64,000 nucleotides of DNA from positions 310,001 to 374,000 of the forward strand of contig CANUEZ040000183.1 of the NCBI GenBank assembly GCA_948099385.1. The letters run 5' to 3'. The position numbers and the translations under genes are program-made. Below are positions 1-13,512 of the stretch, piece after piece. Source of the stretch: Fasciola hepatica. Its lineage: Eukaryota; Platyhelminthes; Trematoda; Plagiorchiida; Fasciolidae. Every line of letters starts with the position of its first letter. Within the stretch, counting starts at the first letter, position 1. The notes beneath the pieces were generated by a model. That model was not told the origin of the DNA, did not search any database, and saw only the letters and a list, made by a program, of their open reading frames with translations.

Positions 1-3000
1 TGAGACCGTACGTGTTCTGATTAAAACCACTGAAATGGTTGCTCTTTGCGCTGAACGACGCTTCTCACTCTGGTCGTTGGACAGTTTTTCTTCATTTTGG
101 TTGATCTCCAAGAGGTTTTCAAACAAAAAGTCGTTCATCTGATAAAAACAAACATTTCAATGTTCAGACGGCTGCATCGGGATTCATCAAAGCCTAACAT
201 TCATCCGAGCCAAACAGATACAACAGAATCTCCTGTACCAGTACATCACACAAACAAAATTCGAAATATTGGTAGTTTCACAAACACGAAACATATAAAC
301 AGATAATTGCTACACTCGATTTTTTTGAAATAAATCTAAAGGTGGTTGGAGTGAAACTTGCCACCTGTCCTATAGAATCAAACATAACAGGAATATGAGC
401 AGTAGATCAATTTCAAATTTCGATTTTACTGTTTTTAAAATTGGTCATCTAACATTACAAACTCTCGCTTGATGATTGAAGACCTTGGAATATCAGTACA
501 GTTCCTTCACCCATTATTGAAACGATTTCGTCCTACTAAACCCCTATACAAAGAGGACTTCCTCTTTGGAGTCGATCGCTGTGTTGGTTATTATATTTAA
601 GCGTTCAAAATCAGTGACGAATGGACGCTATAACATGCGGTATTGACAAGAAATCAATTCGGATAGACTGGTGGTTATGCGTTCGACTCATAATCGTTCA
701 CCCCGGTGTACGAGTTCCACCTGGCGCTCCGCGACTGTGCACTGCTGGTAACTATCAACAGGGATATCGTACAGATCGTGTCGATTGTGAGGCATACGAG
801 TATTCGATAAGCACATATTGTGATCTTACGTGACAGCACTCCCTCCGAACCACATAATTTCCTGTGCCTTAGCTAAAAAGTAGTGGTGACTTTTTTATGA
901 AAATTGCACTTGAGGTTTATTTGAATGCGACAAATAACTCCGCTCAGAATTCAGGCAAAGTATATGCTTGCCACTACCCGTTAGTCATAACTGTGGCCAA
1001 TCACGAGTCCCTTAGGAAAAAAGGAACAATATTATTTCGCATTTATTTAACCCAAACGTCATTTGGAACACACTGTCTATGTTCAGTGTATATGTGGTCT
1101 GCCTTTCTTCTTTATGAAGGTTTCCAGTCCGACAGGCATAGAGTCCGCTATGCAGGTGATGAACAAATTCTGTATCTTATGCACCACTACAGATTAAATT
1201 TGTACTCGATGACCATTGAGGAAATAGCTCTTTGATTACTCATTTTATAACAGAATTTTTTATGATTACTTTTAAATCTGCGCTTTAAGAAGACAATGTG
1301 TGGACTAACCCTTGAAGTTTCGCATACGTTTGAAAGTCCTACCGTGATTACTTAATCAAAAAAGTCGTCCTGTAGGACTTTATATACAAACCTCTCATGA
1401 AACAAAGCATGGAGCTTTATCCTGAAAACTATCACCTACCAAAATGGCTTCTTCTATTTGAATTCTGGGACATTTTCGATCATAACCGCTAAGATTTCCC
1501 CAACATTCGACTTGTCTGTAAGTGAAGCCCACCGGGAAACCCTAAAGTGTTTTATGCCAATCAAAGTCAATAACGGTGGTTGGCATGATAAATCGACTTT
1601 ATGGAGAGGTAAATTTTCGGAGAAATTCGTACACTAAATGACATATTTCTGGGCCTTCCACAGCTCATCATATACCTTGCAATCATACGACAAATAAACC
1701 CATCGCCAAAATGGCAGGCCTCGTGATTCGAATCCCCTAATGTAATAAATACGTGCCCTCATTTGATGGGCTTGCAATCCAGGCTTCATATCACATGGTA
1801 CTAGCCGTACTGAAAATTGTCACTACCTTATGCCCGACAGGGAAAGGGGAGAGCCTCGGAACATTTCCGCGCTGGATTAACGATAGGGGTTTGCAGCACT
1901 GTTATTTTATCGTATGGCACGCATAAATGTTTCTTCTATTTGATTTGCTATGTCTTCTTATTCGGAAATTTGTTCTTGGGATGATTTCTCTGTGATTCAT
2001 CCCTTATTTATCGCTCCTATTTGCGGTAAAACAGTAAGCAAGATAAGGCAAAAAAGGTTCAAAATATGAAGACTCTGAATTTTAACCTTCATCCTCTTTA
2101 AGAAAGTGCCGAGCGAATTTAGTTTCCGTGGATCATTTCATCGCTATCGCAACAGTTATGTTAGCGGTTCACAAAGTGTGATCAAATGATCTTCTAGACA
2201 AGGCTCATCCTGTAGCCAACTGGAATGTATTTATTTCAGTAGGTTTCTCAATCATCTTAAAGGAGCAGTTTTAAACCGCATCCAACTTGAAATACACAAT
2301 TAATGAAATAATTTCTCTTAACATTTTAATGAAGGCACAACTACAAAAATATATTGGCTGACAAAAGTATTCCACCAGATCTTTCCGATTGTAAACTTGT
2401 CAAAATGTAACCCAGGTTAATTTATGTGGTCTTGTTGATCGGAATAATTATGTCTTCGTACATAGTTAACTTTTACCTTACTTTGCTCAGAGCTTTTTAC
2501 CCTGGCAACCAAGGTCACAGATTTCCAGCTTCCCTTAGAGTAGCAAAGAACCAACCTTACTGAGAGGGAATTTTGAATGAATTGTTATTATCTCAGCATG
2601 ATGTGTTATCCCTTATTAAGTCAGGGAGATGAAAATATATGCTGAGTAACTTTGCGTAAGCATGAAAATAAACACTTCTTGTTTACGTTCAGATCTCACA
2701 TGATTTTGAATAGTGAGGTGAATGCTTTCATTATTCGATGAATCATTTCATACACATGAACGGATGAAGCTAAAACTCACTTTCGAGGTTCCGTCTGGCA
2801 GCAATGTTTATGCAGTTGCCTTTGTTCTGTTTGTGGTCAAGTCTCTAAATGCGATTAGGTAAACATGTTCGTCGTGTACAGCTTTTCGGTAGAGTTTCTG
2901 ACGCTATGATTTAGGAAAAAAGAGTATTTACCTTTTTATGCTTTTTTCTTCATTCAGCAGGCTCTATAGGTGAATCAATCGTGGTAACAGATCTGATGAG

Positions 3001-4068
3001 CTGGTTCATATATTCCTATCTTCTAGAAACTGGCAATAGTTCTGTGAACTGGCGGTTTATACTGCATGATGAATCATTTCATAAATAACTATACCAATCG
3101 CGGATTGACAAAATCCTGAATCGGGGTCCATCCAAGTGCTGTTTTATTCCTGTCGGGTGCTATTGAACATCTCTATTCCCCACCGTGTTGTAACAGGACA
3201 TTATATTTCATGCGCAACATTTAGGTATATTTTGTCAAGCTGATCATGGTTCCAAGCGATGGATGTGTGCAGAAATTCGTACACGTTGAACGGAGTTACA
3301 TTCGAGTTTATCTATCTTCCAAACGTGTACCGTGGGAGCGCACTTATTCATCTGTTCACAACATCAGACCGTTTGTAGTATCTTGGTTATCGCGGACTGT
3401 GGTCAAACAACAAATATGAGGCTATAGGTTGTTGGCGTTAACAAAGGTTTTTAAGGCCAGTTTTTTCATCGCAGACTCGAACCGGCCCAATCGATCGTGC
3501 ACCATTTTTATTAATCGTGCAAGGATGACGGGTGCAAAAGAAAACTAACTGTCAGAGCTTTCATATTTACACACGAGCTTCTCCAGCCAGAGAAGTTCTG
3601 AAAGGTGGATTTCAAATTTGTTTTTCAGAAACTAACATTACGTTAGGCAGTTAATTTATCATTATAAAAGGCGCTATCCTCATTCGGTTGCTTTCTTGAA
3701 TTGTCCACCGGTTGTGAAACAATTCGATAGACTATTACTATCGAGTTGTACAAATGAGTACTCAAAAACACTTGCCTCATTCTAGTACATAAAATCCCTT
3801 GAGCACGTTTTTTTGTTTCTATGTGTCCCTTACCAATAACAAGTTTTCTTTTCTAAAAGACATGGTTTCTGGTATCTGGGGCAGCTTTGCTGACTTTACA
3901 GTGACAAAATCATTTTTGTTACAACCGAAATTCAACATTTCCACCGTCAGACTGAAATAAATTTTTACTGCTGTTGCCATCTTTCAATTTGGGTGGATAC
4001 GTGGGAGTGATTATTTTTTTATTTCCTTGGTATGCAAACTGGCCATGGTTACAATTCATTCAATCCCG

Positions 4069-4070
<2 letters not shown>
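1..4070. other. No recognisable gene
   Basis: AT-rich sequence in which all open frames are short and resemble no family I know. The longest is 112 codons at 897-1235 on the plus strand, with no recognisable motif. A perfect B-box-like stretch (gattcgaatcc) lies near 1730, but no A box sits at a suitable distance upstream, so I do not call a tRNA or SINE there. Confidence 0.5.
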
Positions 4071-4129
<59 letters not shown>

Positions 4130-4131
4130 AT
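4071..4131. repeat. (AT)n microsatellite
   Basis: An uninterrupted AT dinucleotide tract of about 48 bp is followed by one phase slip (tta) and a further TATA run ending before tgcacacgct. Short frames read across it (poly Ile-Tyr) are artefacts of the repeat. Confidence 0.97.
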
Positions 4132-7100
4132 GCACACGCTTGTGTTTTTAAGTTTCTCGTTGGTTACCAGAAGCTTTAAATAGAGTTTTTGTCATGCATC
4201 CATTGATTTTAATTTTGGGTTTTACTGCTTAAGTCAACACCAAGCACCCATTATTTAACCATGTTTCAAAGAACGTAGACTTTTCCCATTTGCCTTATGT
4301 CAGAAATTCATCTTCTACGGATATCAGTGAAAATCAGTTATACGTCATTGAAACTACTTTTAAGTTTTTCACCAATAAGCATGCCCATTGCAGTAACGTA
4401 ACTGTAGCACATTCTTCTCCGAAATTTATATCACACAGATTTGGCAAAACATATGTTCTGGATTTATTCTAATGGGAGACAATATAAAATATCCACCGAA
4501 ATTTTCAATGCAAGTAGTAACTAATTTATTTTCGCAGCTGTTCAGACTAAGAGTATTCCGTTTTTCAATCTTCTCCTTTCTTTTCTGTCAGCGTGTGACG
4601 CTGAATAATTACCAATATTGTGAAAGGCGCAGTACTAGAAAAAGGAAAGCAAGAATACGGAGCAAACGGTTAGTTAGATCTGTCATTGTCCATGGCAGAG
4701 AAAAAAGCAATGTCTTGGTTTTATGCCCCTACGACATTCCAGTGAATTTTGACCTCCATTAAAGACTAATTGAGGAGAGAGCTTCTCACTTTTCGTCATA
4801 GTTAATTACCGATTGTCAGTGCTGTTTTTTCTATGAAGCATACCTTCCGTTTTAGAGGTTACAAACCGGGTAGTTTATCCTAATATTGTCAAGTTCACAA
4901 AAAAGATTAGGGATTCTCTCAAGCTGTACAAATATCCCGAAGGTGACAGCAGCCTACAATCGACCACGGTTTGAAAAATGAACATTGGTCAACGAAGATC
5001 CCTTTTTCCATCTTATGCTGCCACGTAGAGTGAATGTGGGACAACGTGAAAGAATGGAATTTACAGCCCAGTACTTTATGATACAGACTGATCGCTTGTG
5101 AATCACCAATGTAGTTACTTAAAATGTAATGTTTTGCAATCAGCTATTGATTCCTCTAAGATAATGTGATTCTAAGGAGGTAACTTAACATTCCAATAGT
5201 CGATCAGTTTACCCATCTTAAAGAAACGACAGATTCAAGCTTTTAGGTCTGGCACAAGTAATATTACTCTGGTATCGATATTCGACAATGTATTTCAAAG
5301 TTGTCATAACAGGTGGAGGTCAAATGTGATAAGAATTTATAACCACGGAAATATAAGGTCCGAGTCGCACCGTAGACAACATCAATGTAACCCGCTGTCG
5401 CTGGGCTTGTTACGATATCCGCTTTACTAGGTCTTAGCGTGGTTATCGTCCAGCTCGTCACTGCCACTTTCAGAGTCAACTTATCGTTTATTTATGAAGG
5501 TATAATGGGAGACTGCACTGGTTTGCTATGACTTGATGAAATAAATTCATTTATCCATATAACTTAAGTTTCATTCGCGATACCTTGAAGCTATTGTGAC
5601 AGATTACTGGGGATGCTCCAAAAGCAGGTATCTCCTGAGGAAGCAGCTTTCGTACACTGTGAGTATCCACCACATTGCTGTGATACTACCACATTCGTGA
5701 TGAAGTTCAATTCTTAAGACAATTAGCAACATATTCAGATGAAACTTCAAAGCCGTTTTTTGTCAAAAACGTAGCAGTTAGAATTTACAAGTTCCATTTA
5801 GGGCGTCCGAGCCTAGTTCACAACAGATTCCATTCTCATTTTGTTTAAATAATAAACATCGTAGACTGATAGTGATTCAGACGTGTAAAACGTTCGCAGT
5901 GAGGTGTTGATGTCATTAGAAAGTCCACCCATAAATCATGGATGGATTACACTGAGCCTGATTGTTTACTCCCGAGCAAGGATTGGATTTTCAGAAGTGA
6001 TAGATCGTTTCATTATACATATGTTCTAAATTACCTAATTTCATCCTATTATGTAGTCTGTAAAAGTACAGCTTTTCGGCAGATTCACACAATGAAAATC
6101 CACAGACACAAATTTCCAAATAAATGTGTTTTGACTTTCCACCTGAGCACATTTTATATGATATGCTTGAAAGTTCTGTCCAATAAGATAGAATCTGCAG
6201 AACCGTTTATTTATTGACGGCATGCTAGTAACAAGCGGACTCATTATCAAAAGTTGACAAAAGGAGATGATAAAGGATGTTTGGACTGCACTATATTGAT
6301 TATTGTACCGATCAGTCGTTTGAACAATAAACGAACAAGGACAGAAAAGCAAAACAAGCCATATGATGTATTTGGTTGGTAAATTCGCCTAAGGTTACTC
6401 CACTGAATAATGAACATCTCCTACTACGACAAATCTTCATTCAAGCAGAAAAGTTGTCCAATTCAAAACCAGTGCAGCTATCTGACATTTGCAAACTTTT
6501 CATTTAAAGTGGACCAGAATAGCCGCTAGGAACAATTCCAATGATCTCATTCATCCGAAGTGGAAAGACTTTGAACAGCCTCAAACCATTTGTGCAAAAC
6601 ATGCCAAAAATTGGTTTTTTATGGTAAGGAAAGCTAACGGAAGGAAATCTGAGTACAAGTAGGGAAAAGATAGTGTTTTGAGTTATCCCGGGAGAAGTTT
6701 TCTATCAAGGGTGAAAACTTGACGTGTAATCCACAGATCACTTATTAGAGATACCCTTTCCCCTACCATAGCCGATCATTTTGTTTTCAGGAAAGTACAT
6801 GCAGACGTGCTCAAACGCATCTTGTGGATTTAACTTGTCTCCTTCGGTGAATAATCTTACCCTGTCCCTGGGTACTTCATTTGTGTTTCTCTGTATGAAT
6901 GAAAACATGTAACGAATATCGTAGCAATTAGATCAGTGCACAAAATATAAAATGGACTGGCCATCTTGCTTTGCGTAGATTCGTGCGTTTTTATGTGACT
7001 TAAATCCACAGTATGAACGAAAAAGTTGTTTTTCATTTACATTTTAAGAAGTGCTTAGGAAACTGCTGATTTTTCAAATTTTATCTATCAGCTTCAGTCG

Positions 7101-7440
7101 AAAGCTCAGTGTTAGCACTTTTGTTTTATTGGTGTATAACTGTCCTCACATAGATTGTTCGAATACCCAGACCTATCTAATGCGCTTTGATTTTTCTTGA
7201 TTTATCCTCTAATTTAGTCATTGCTAGGTTGTCCATGATATTACCGATGTGCATGGCACCACGATACCGAAAACAACAGGTTCGTTTTCGATGAATCCAT
7301 CTTACGTTGAGGTTACTTCCAGAACTAGGGTGTGGGTGCACATTCAAAAATAACAATAACAGTATCGTCAGCATGAATTGCAGGGAAGCGGTTGTGAATA
7401 GCCAGAGACTGTAGAGGACAAAAATGTCTTGTTCGTCTTT
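4132..7440. other. No recognisable gene
   Basis: Short open frames only, up to 103 codons (6041-6352 minus), with no motif I can assign. The frame at 5264-5479 on the minus strand is open but matches nothing I know. I see no tRNA, repeat or promoter signal strong enough to report. Confidence 0.5.
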
Positions 7441-7565
7441 GGGAGAGAAAAACAATTATTGAGGAGTGTGATCAAATCAGTTACCCAATTAGATCTGACC
7501 ACTTTTACTTACGTTAACTGGTTACATGAGTTGTGTTGTGGTGTTTATGGGCAGGTTTTTGGGTT
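7441..7565 (+). repeat. Dispersed repeat D, copy 1
   Basis: About 100 bp here align with 41900-42050 in the same orientation. The best part is a core reading agatctgaccactttta against agatttgaccactttca, flanked on the left by tcaaatca in both copies and on the right by similar, gapped sequence. I estimate roughly 70-75% identity over the best 50 bp. No coding family or tRNA promoter was recognised. It may be an old dispersed element or a fragment of one. The pairing was made by eye and needs an alignment. Confidence 0.4.
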
Positions 7566-10560
7566 TTATTACGGAAATAGATTAATAAATTGTTCTTGGG
7601 GGCAAATCGATCAATAGTGAAGCCGAATCGTAACAGGTTTAGCAGCGGATAGTTTTCTTTGCCGAATTAATTTGATGGATTGATTAACATCTGTAAATCA
7701 TCACTCTTTTCTTTCCACCGCATGCATTATCGGGAAGATGAATAAAAGTAGCACTGAATAAGAATTTCTTGTTCCCGCTTCCCATCTACCCTGCTGGCCA
7801 CTAAACTCACGTCTGCGTAATGAAATCCGTTCCATATTTTAACTTCCGATATGAAGCTAACAACAATAAGAACTTGGTTAAAAGATGCTATCAACACCCC
7901 TTTTGACCCATCATCGGTCATTCGTAGGGGTAAAATGTCATTCTCATATCTGCAACACAGTCGTAAGTATTTTACAACTGACACAATTTCATCTTCCGGT
8001 TGTCTATAATCCTATCAACCACCGGTGAGTTTAGTTAATAAAGTCAATTTATTTTGCAGCAAATTGTAGGCTGTACATGGTCTACTCAGGAAGCACCCGA
8101 GAAAACTGTTTAGAGAGGCCTGGACAATTGGGGCTCGTAAATTCCGTGTGCAGTTTCTGTGAGATTACCAAAAGCTGTGGTCAAGTTCATGACTGTGCTA
8201 GCTTGGGTAGTATTTCGTTAAAATTATTTCATTATCGGCAAATATTCGACTGATTTAGAAGTCGGCATCATAAGATATGAATTTTTAAAAGCTCTTACCT
8301 GTTGATCAGGTAGGTAGATAAATTCGAAATAATGAACATGATTTAAACCCACTTTGTGTGGCATTTATTTTCACTTTTTGATTAACACGCAGCAAAGACA
8401 ATGAGAACAATACAATGCTAGAGCACAAATCATTTTGCGGATATCCGATTTCCTTTTGCAAAGGTTTTCCTGTCCCGCTAAGATCCCTTTCGGGATTAGT
8501 AATATATTTGCTCAACTAGCCAAAGTTAAGCAAACAGTCTTTTGCATATGCTCTTTCATTTGGTAGCTGTTTTCTTCGGGTTAATCAAGCCTGCTGTCGC
8601 TTCTCCGTTTCTGGCTGTCATTTTCTCTGAGTTAGGATTTCAGTGAGTTGTTTATTTTCGTCTTTACTGAGCAACCGTCACGACAGGTACAAGTGTGATT
8701 AGAAATTCACAATGAAAGGCCAAACCGTCTCACAGGCAACGAAGGTTGCTTTGGCAATATACGTGATGAATGAAACTAACCGCTTGAATGGAAACGGGAG
8801 TGACTGTGTTTGTGATAAGGGTGAAACGGATGGATGAATAAAACAGATATTTTCGTCAAAATCTCTGGCGAGCAATTTTCCGTTTTTCGCTGTAATCTTT
8901 GATAATTAAAATACAAGGTATGGAATAGCACTGGAAAAGATGTTTGGACCAGGATGTCTTTCCATACGACATATGGACCGATGCGCTTTTTCGATGCTTT
9001 TCATTGACAAAGTCAACTGCCGTTTAATGTTTCACAGTTTTCTAAATCATTAAGGCGAAGCACACCGTATTATCTGGCAAAATGGATATTCATGCGTCTG
9101 TATGCCTCTCAGTTCTATCCGGAGTCTAAATCCAGAAAACTGTCCATATGGAAAAGTACGAATTCTATAGAACCAAATAAATAACTCTCAAACTAGCCTT
9201 GTTACAATATCCATGATGTACACTAGTTACCACTCTGTCGGACAACTCAGGCCAAAGAAAGCTCCTTGCCCCTTGAATTTTGCTCTGTTGGTCTGAATTG
9301 TGTTGGGAACATAATGATCGGCCACGGAGATCCAACAATTAGTTGAGAAAGGCTGCTTCTCCCCTCCGATGGGAAAAGAAGACAGTCCCTTGGGATAGCC
9401 TATGGGTAAGGTGTGAGCTAGTCTAATGAGTACTTAACCGCTGCAACGGGGAGTTGGTCTAACTGAATACTTTGCAACAGGCCCTTAGCATACATCTGAT
9501 TTCGCTGGAGGCTAACGAATTTGCTCCTCAGTGAATATAGCCATTTTGAATTATAGACCACTAAAACATTTTTATTGTTTTGTTTTCTGTCCTGTGGAAG
9601 TAAATTTTGGTAAATGTATTTTTTAAGACGAGAAGAGCAAGTAACTTTCGAAAATTGCTAGGTACTATCCAGGTTGCATGCTTGTCTGAAGATTAGAAGA
9701 AACTACACTGAACGACTTTTCCGCCGATTTACACGGCTTCTCACTTTAGTTCATATACATCAGTCATTTTCCAGTGGGATTCTATTATCCGGTTCAATGC
9801 ATTTTTTCGATAAACAAGAAATAGAACGAACGAATGTTGGACTGAATCCTCATATCATGAGAGAGTAGGGTTACACTAAAAATTTCCATAAGTAAAAAGA
9901 AAAGGTGTTTCAAAATTGAGTTTCATTGTTGGCAGTCTGAATTCTCTTATTAGCTCTCTGTGTCACAATTTGTGTGAAAAGATTGCAAAGAGTTTACTTC
10001 GCTCGTCTTATCTTCTGAGTTTGTTAAACAGTTTAAGAGATGTTCTATTGTGTCGGCTTCAGTCCATGCTCTGCACTCAGTACGACCGTTCAAACAGGTA
10101 AATTTTGCTTTATCTCTCGTCAAATCCATTTGCTTTTTCACTTCTGAAATTTCAACGCCCTAAGCCGAAGTTAAACCAATAGATTTGCTTTCAAGAGGCG
10201 GTTATTTCAGTAGTTGAGTTATTGGGGTCACGGCTGATAGGACGTCAATTACTAGTGAATATCCAAGTAGGCTCAAATACAACCTTGGTAAAGCGTGCAT
10301 ACTACTTACTGAATAATAAATTCGGAGATTTCTACAAATTCCACTTGCAGGGACCCACTCACTTGCTTGGATGGTTGACGAAGAACAACAACTTCGTGTT
10401 CAACCGATGTTCTTTGAGATCGGTCTCAGTATTTAATGCCCGAAATAGATCGCCATCCAATATAATCTGCTCACCGTCTAGTGATATTAGAAATTCGTGC
10501 ATCAAGGTTTTATCGTTTTCTCAAATAATCCTTTGTTCCGTTCTGTCTGTGTTCAGTGGG
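7566..10560. other. No recognisable gene
   Basis: Mostly featureless. On the minus strand at 9950-10141 a 63-codon frame contains a Cys/His pattern (C-x4-EC, then IEHLLNC) reminiscent of the cysteine-histidine tail after some LINE reverse transcriptases. Nothing around it supports that reading, so it is not called. Plus-strand frames at 10222-10786 lie opposite the gypsy relic and are shadows. Confidence 0.4.
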
Positions 10561-10569
10561 TTTTCCCCA

Positions 10570-11575
10570 ACTACACTGACTTCCACGGGACATGACTGCG
10601 CTTTTCATCTGGTATACACCTGGCCACCGAAACCTCTACACCGGTATCTATCGAGCAGATTTATTTACACGCAATACTCTCAACTTGTACCCGGATACCC
10701 CCACCGCCCAATGCTTCAGTGGTGATCTGATTTCAAAAATGGCGGAATGGGTCTTTGTTTCTCCCATCCTGTCCTTTGGCTTTTGAAGCATTTGGGCTAA
10801 AAATGACCTACTTTTCCGCAGTAGAAACATCGGACTTGATTCGGCTTTCTTGTAGTAGCCGATTCTCTCTTCTTCCCTTAAAGAATCGTCCGTGATATTT
10901 TCTCAATGTACTCACTATGCAGTCTTGAGCCTTTTCGGTCAGCCATATTTGCCGGCCTTGCGTCAAAATTGAGTAATTCAGGGACGGCGTCTGCCAGCTA
11001 CAGAACATTCTTGTTGCGACCAGCAGGAACGATACGTAGTCTGCTTTGCATGAGTCTCCACAAGCTGTTCACCACTGAGTGAGTGCTTCTGTGCCCTTTG
11101 TGCTCAACTCACGGTCCAGAAGCGGACGGAAGGTGACGCATACCCCAAGGGGTCCGTACCAACCATCAGCTGAGCCACCTCGCATTGCTGCATTGCCCCT
11201 AAAATGTTGGCTGATGTGTCGAATCCTGCGACTAATGCTTCCTTGGAGGTGGCGCGCATCACCTTTTGGGGACAGCATCAGCAGCAGCATCCAGCACCAC
11301 CTGAAACTTGCTCTTGAGAAGCTCTCGAATGACCAACAACTTACCCCGATCCGACCGAATCCCGTCTGCTCTGCCACGTCCAGGAATTCCTCCGGGAATA
11401 CCCCCATACCCCGTCCTCGAGTGGTTGAAGCCGTGAGACCTTCATCCTGTCCACGGCACCAACCGGTATGGTCCACAAGACTTTGTCTATTGGGAACCGC
11501 TCGTTCGGACATCACTCAGTCAATCAACCCTTATTGTCATGCCTATATGCATAACATTTGTCCGGTCATCTAGAA
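10570..11575 (-). pseudogene. Ty3/gypsy-like gag-protease relic (element 1)
   Basis: Read on the minus strand, the translation gives a Gag-like stretch with fragments such as LLKSKFQ and DAVPELLNFDA. It is followed by a retroviral-type zinc knuckle of the CX2CX4HX4C pattern at 10829-10788 (CFYCGKVGHF-stop-PKC). About 140 bp further on, in another frame, an aspartic protease signature reads DTGVEVSV at 10648-10625. Order and spacing (Gag, nucleocapsid knuckle, protease) are those of Ty3/gypsy elements. The knuckle carries an in-frame TAG before PKC, there are further stops and frame changes, and no reverse transcriptase or integrase was recognised downstream, so the copy is dead. The region 11040-11540 is richer in GC than its surroundings and contains 148- and 164-codon frames on opposite strands; these I regard as partly Gag-derived and partly shadow. 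Confidence 0.6.
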
Positions 11576-13498
11576 GACAGTTGTTATCTAGCCGAAGGAT
11601 GTAATCACGGGTTTTACATGCCTTCCTTCACCTTAGAGAGTTCGGTTCTTCACTGCCAGTCCACAACTTCTTACAATTCTGTTTCGAGCGGTCAACTACT
11701 TACCTATCCAGTAAGCAGTATGCACACTTCAGAACACTACCACATTGATACACAGAATGCGGCCTGCTTTCAAGAACTTACAGAAATTCGTTCATCCCTA
11801 ACTTATCCATGAAAAAGCTATGGATCGCTTGGTAACATTTTGCAAAGATCTCTCAAACTAAGTTGCAAATACCGTAGCTGATAGTTGTTAGCGTGATATT
11901 AGCGTAGAAGTAGATTTGTATAAGGTGGTTTATATTAATTTTACCCCGTTAACCCTATGAAGATAAATTTAAAACAACCAGATGGGTTTAGACTCCCATA
12001 GGACATATAAACCCTCGGTTACTTCTATTTGAACCCCCTGTTGTGAGTCACACCCACGATGAACAATTATACACAAGTGCAAATAGGTAATGATAATTTA
12101 CTAAGCACGCGTATTGGTTATTGGCTGTGATTGGTAAGTGCGAGTTACATGAACTCATCAATCAGTCACTTTCATTCTAATTCGCTGAATGAGACAGTGA
12201 AAATAAGTGGACTGGGACTCTGAATCGAAGGTTTGCACGTTAGCGAACAATATCCAGCCATAAAATTGTGGTTTCTTCTTAATTAGGTTCTCCAGAAAAG
12301 AAAGTTGTTGCGGTTGCTTTACGGTGAACTATTCCCTTCACAAGAATGAACCAAATAAAACTAGTTACCATAACATCCCATCGCCTCTTCCCCAAGATTT
12401 CCTTGACGTGGTTTTTGTTTCATGCCACAAATAATTCTTCCAAAAATAAAAACTCTACGCATTCTCTGATCATCTAGTTCTGCATAATCCATCTTGATCA
12501 TTGCGGTACTCGAGCTATTGTTTTAAAGGTTTAGTTCGAGCTGTAACTAATATTAATATGACAGAAAACTCAATCAAACTTGGGTTTGACAAGCTCTGAA
12601 ATCACGGAGCACAGTTTCTCGTCGACTTATCATTATCATAATGGCGTTTTTTTAAGTATTGCACTCAGTAATACCAGAGGGAAAGTTTGCGATGAGGAAG
12701 TAATCCATTTTAATTATTCCTAATGTACTATCTCCAGGAAAGCCGACACAATCACACTCTGAATGAATTCTGATACTTAGATTTTGATATTTTCAGATTT
12801 TTACACAACTGTCCAGAAAGAAGGATGATACGAAAAAAAATAAAAACACGCTGTAGTTTCGCTGATACATGATGATCTCCGCTATAAGCATGTGAATAAA
12901 ACAGTACCTCGCCCGTCACAGTGAATGATTAAGCTATCCTATGATCAGCTTACATAGCACACGGTTGGAAGTTGAACTAAATTATCATCAAGTATCACAA
13001 ACACAACAGAAATTTAGTTTAAATCCATCTGATTTGAGTAAAGTAAAATATCATATTTTTTCGACATTTTTTTCAAAAATGTTACCTTGCGGAAAAGGAA
13101 ACCGGGAAAGCATTACATGGGAGGTAGAATAGATATATCAGTACATCTACGCAAAAAATAAATGAGTATTATTTTGCTATTTACGTTTGTCTTCGATACA
13201 AACAGTAAGTTTTCATTCCAATTTGCCTTATATTTCGTATATATACTGACTCTGGTTTCTAGACTGCCCTGGTTCGTTGTTTCTAGCTCGTGCGTAAATA
13301 ATTTGCACCAATGCAAGAAAATGCGTACGCACGAGTTCTTAGCTGAAGACGTGAATTATTCAAGAACTTTTGTTACATTTCATTCTGCCTACGTAATCCA
13401 CCTTGGTGTTCTGCAGACTTGACTGGAATGCATGTTTTGTGAAGACTTGTGGTGACACACAAAGTTTATAAAAACGTTACGATTCAATGAGCAGACTG
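11576..13498. other. No gene; possible LTR or promoter-like sequence
   Basis: No coding family recognised. This interval lies on the 5' side of the minus-strand gypsy relic, where its LTR and leader would be expected, but I could not find an LTR pair, a primer binding site or target duplication. Three ATTGG pentamers occur within 22 bp at 12113-12134 (see findings). Confidence 0.35.
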
Positions 13499-13512
13499 GC
13501 GCCCGAACGGAA
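13499..13512 (+). promoter_or_regulatory. Primer-binding-site-like motif (tRNA-Lys type)
   Basis: The 14-mer tggcgcccgaacgg begins with 12 bases (tggcgcccgaac) identical to the complement of the 3' end of animal tRNA-Lys(UUU), the classic primer site of lysine-primed retroelements. A chance 12-mer match in AT-rich sequence is unlikely. However, no LTR end, leader or Gag was recognised on either side, and a TATA-like sequence lies only about 30 bp upstream, which does not fit an LTR. It may be the last trace of a decayed LTR element or a coincidence. Confidence 0.3.

Noticed and set aside
897..1235. 112-codon plus-strand open frame
   Set aside because: No domain, start context or splice evidence; this length is expected by chance somewhere in 64 kb.
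1720..1745. Perfect B-box-like gattcgaatcc
   Set aside because: No A box at a workable distance and no cloverleaf pairing.
4071..4131. Ile/Tyr repeat protein across the AT tract
   Set aside because: Product of translating a microsatellite.
9950..10141. Cys/His pattern like a LINE C-terminal tail on the minus strand
   Set aside because: No RT blocks upstream; a short Cys/His spacing alone is not enough.
10222..10725. 167-codon plus-strand frame
   Set aside because: Antisense to the protease end of gypsy relic 1, and no known protein resemblance.
11079..11573. 164-codon plus-strand frame opposite the gypsy gag
   Set aside because: The opposite strand carries the zinc knuckle and protease signature, and GC-rich coding often leaves the antisense frame open, so I treat it as a shadow.
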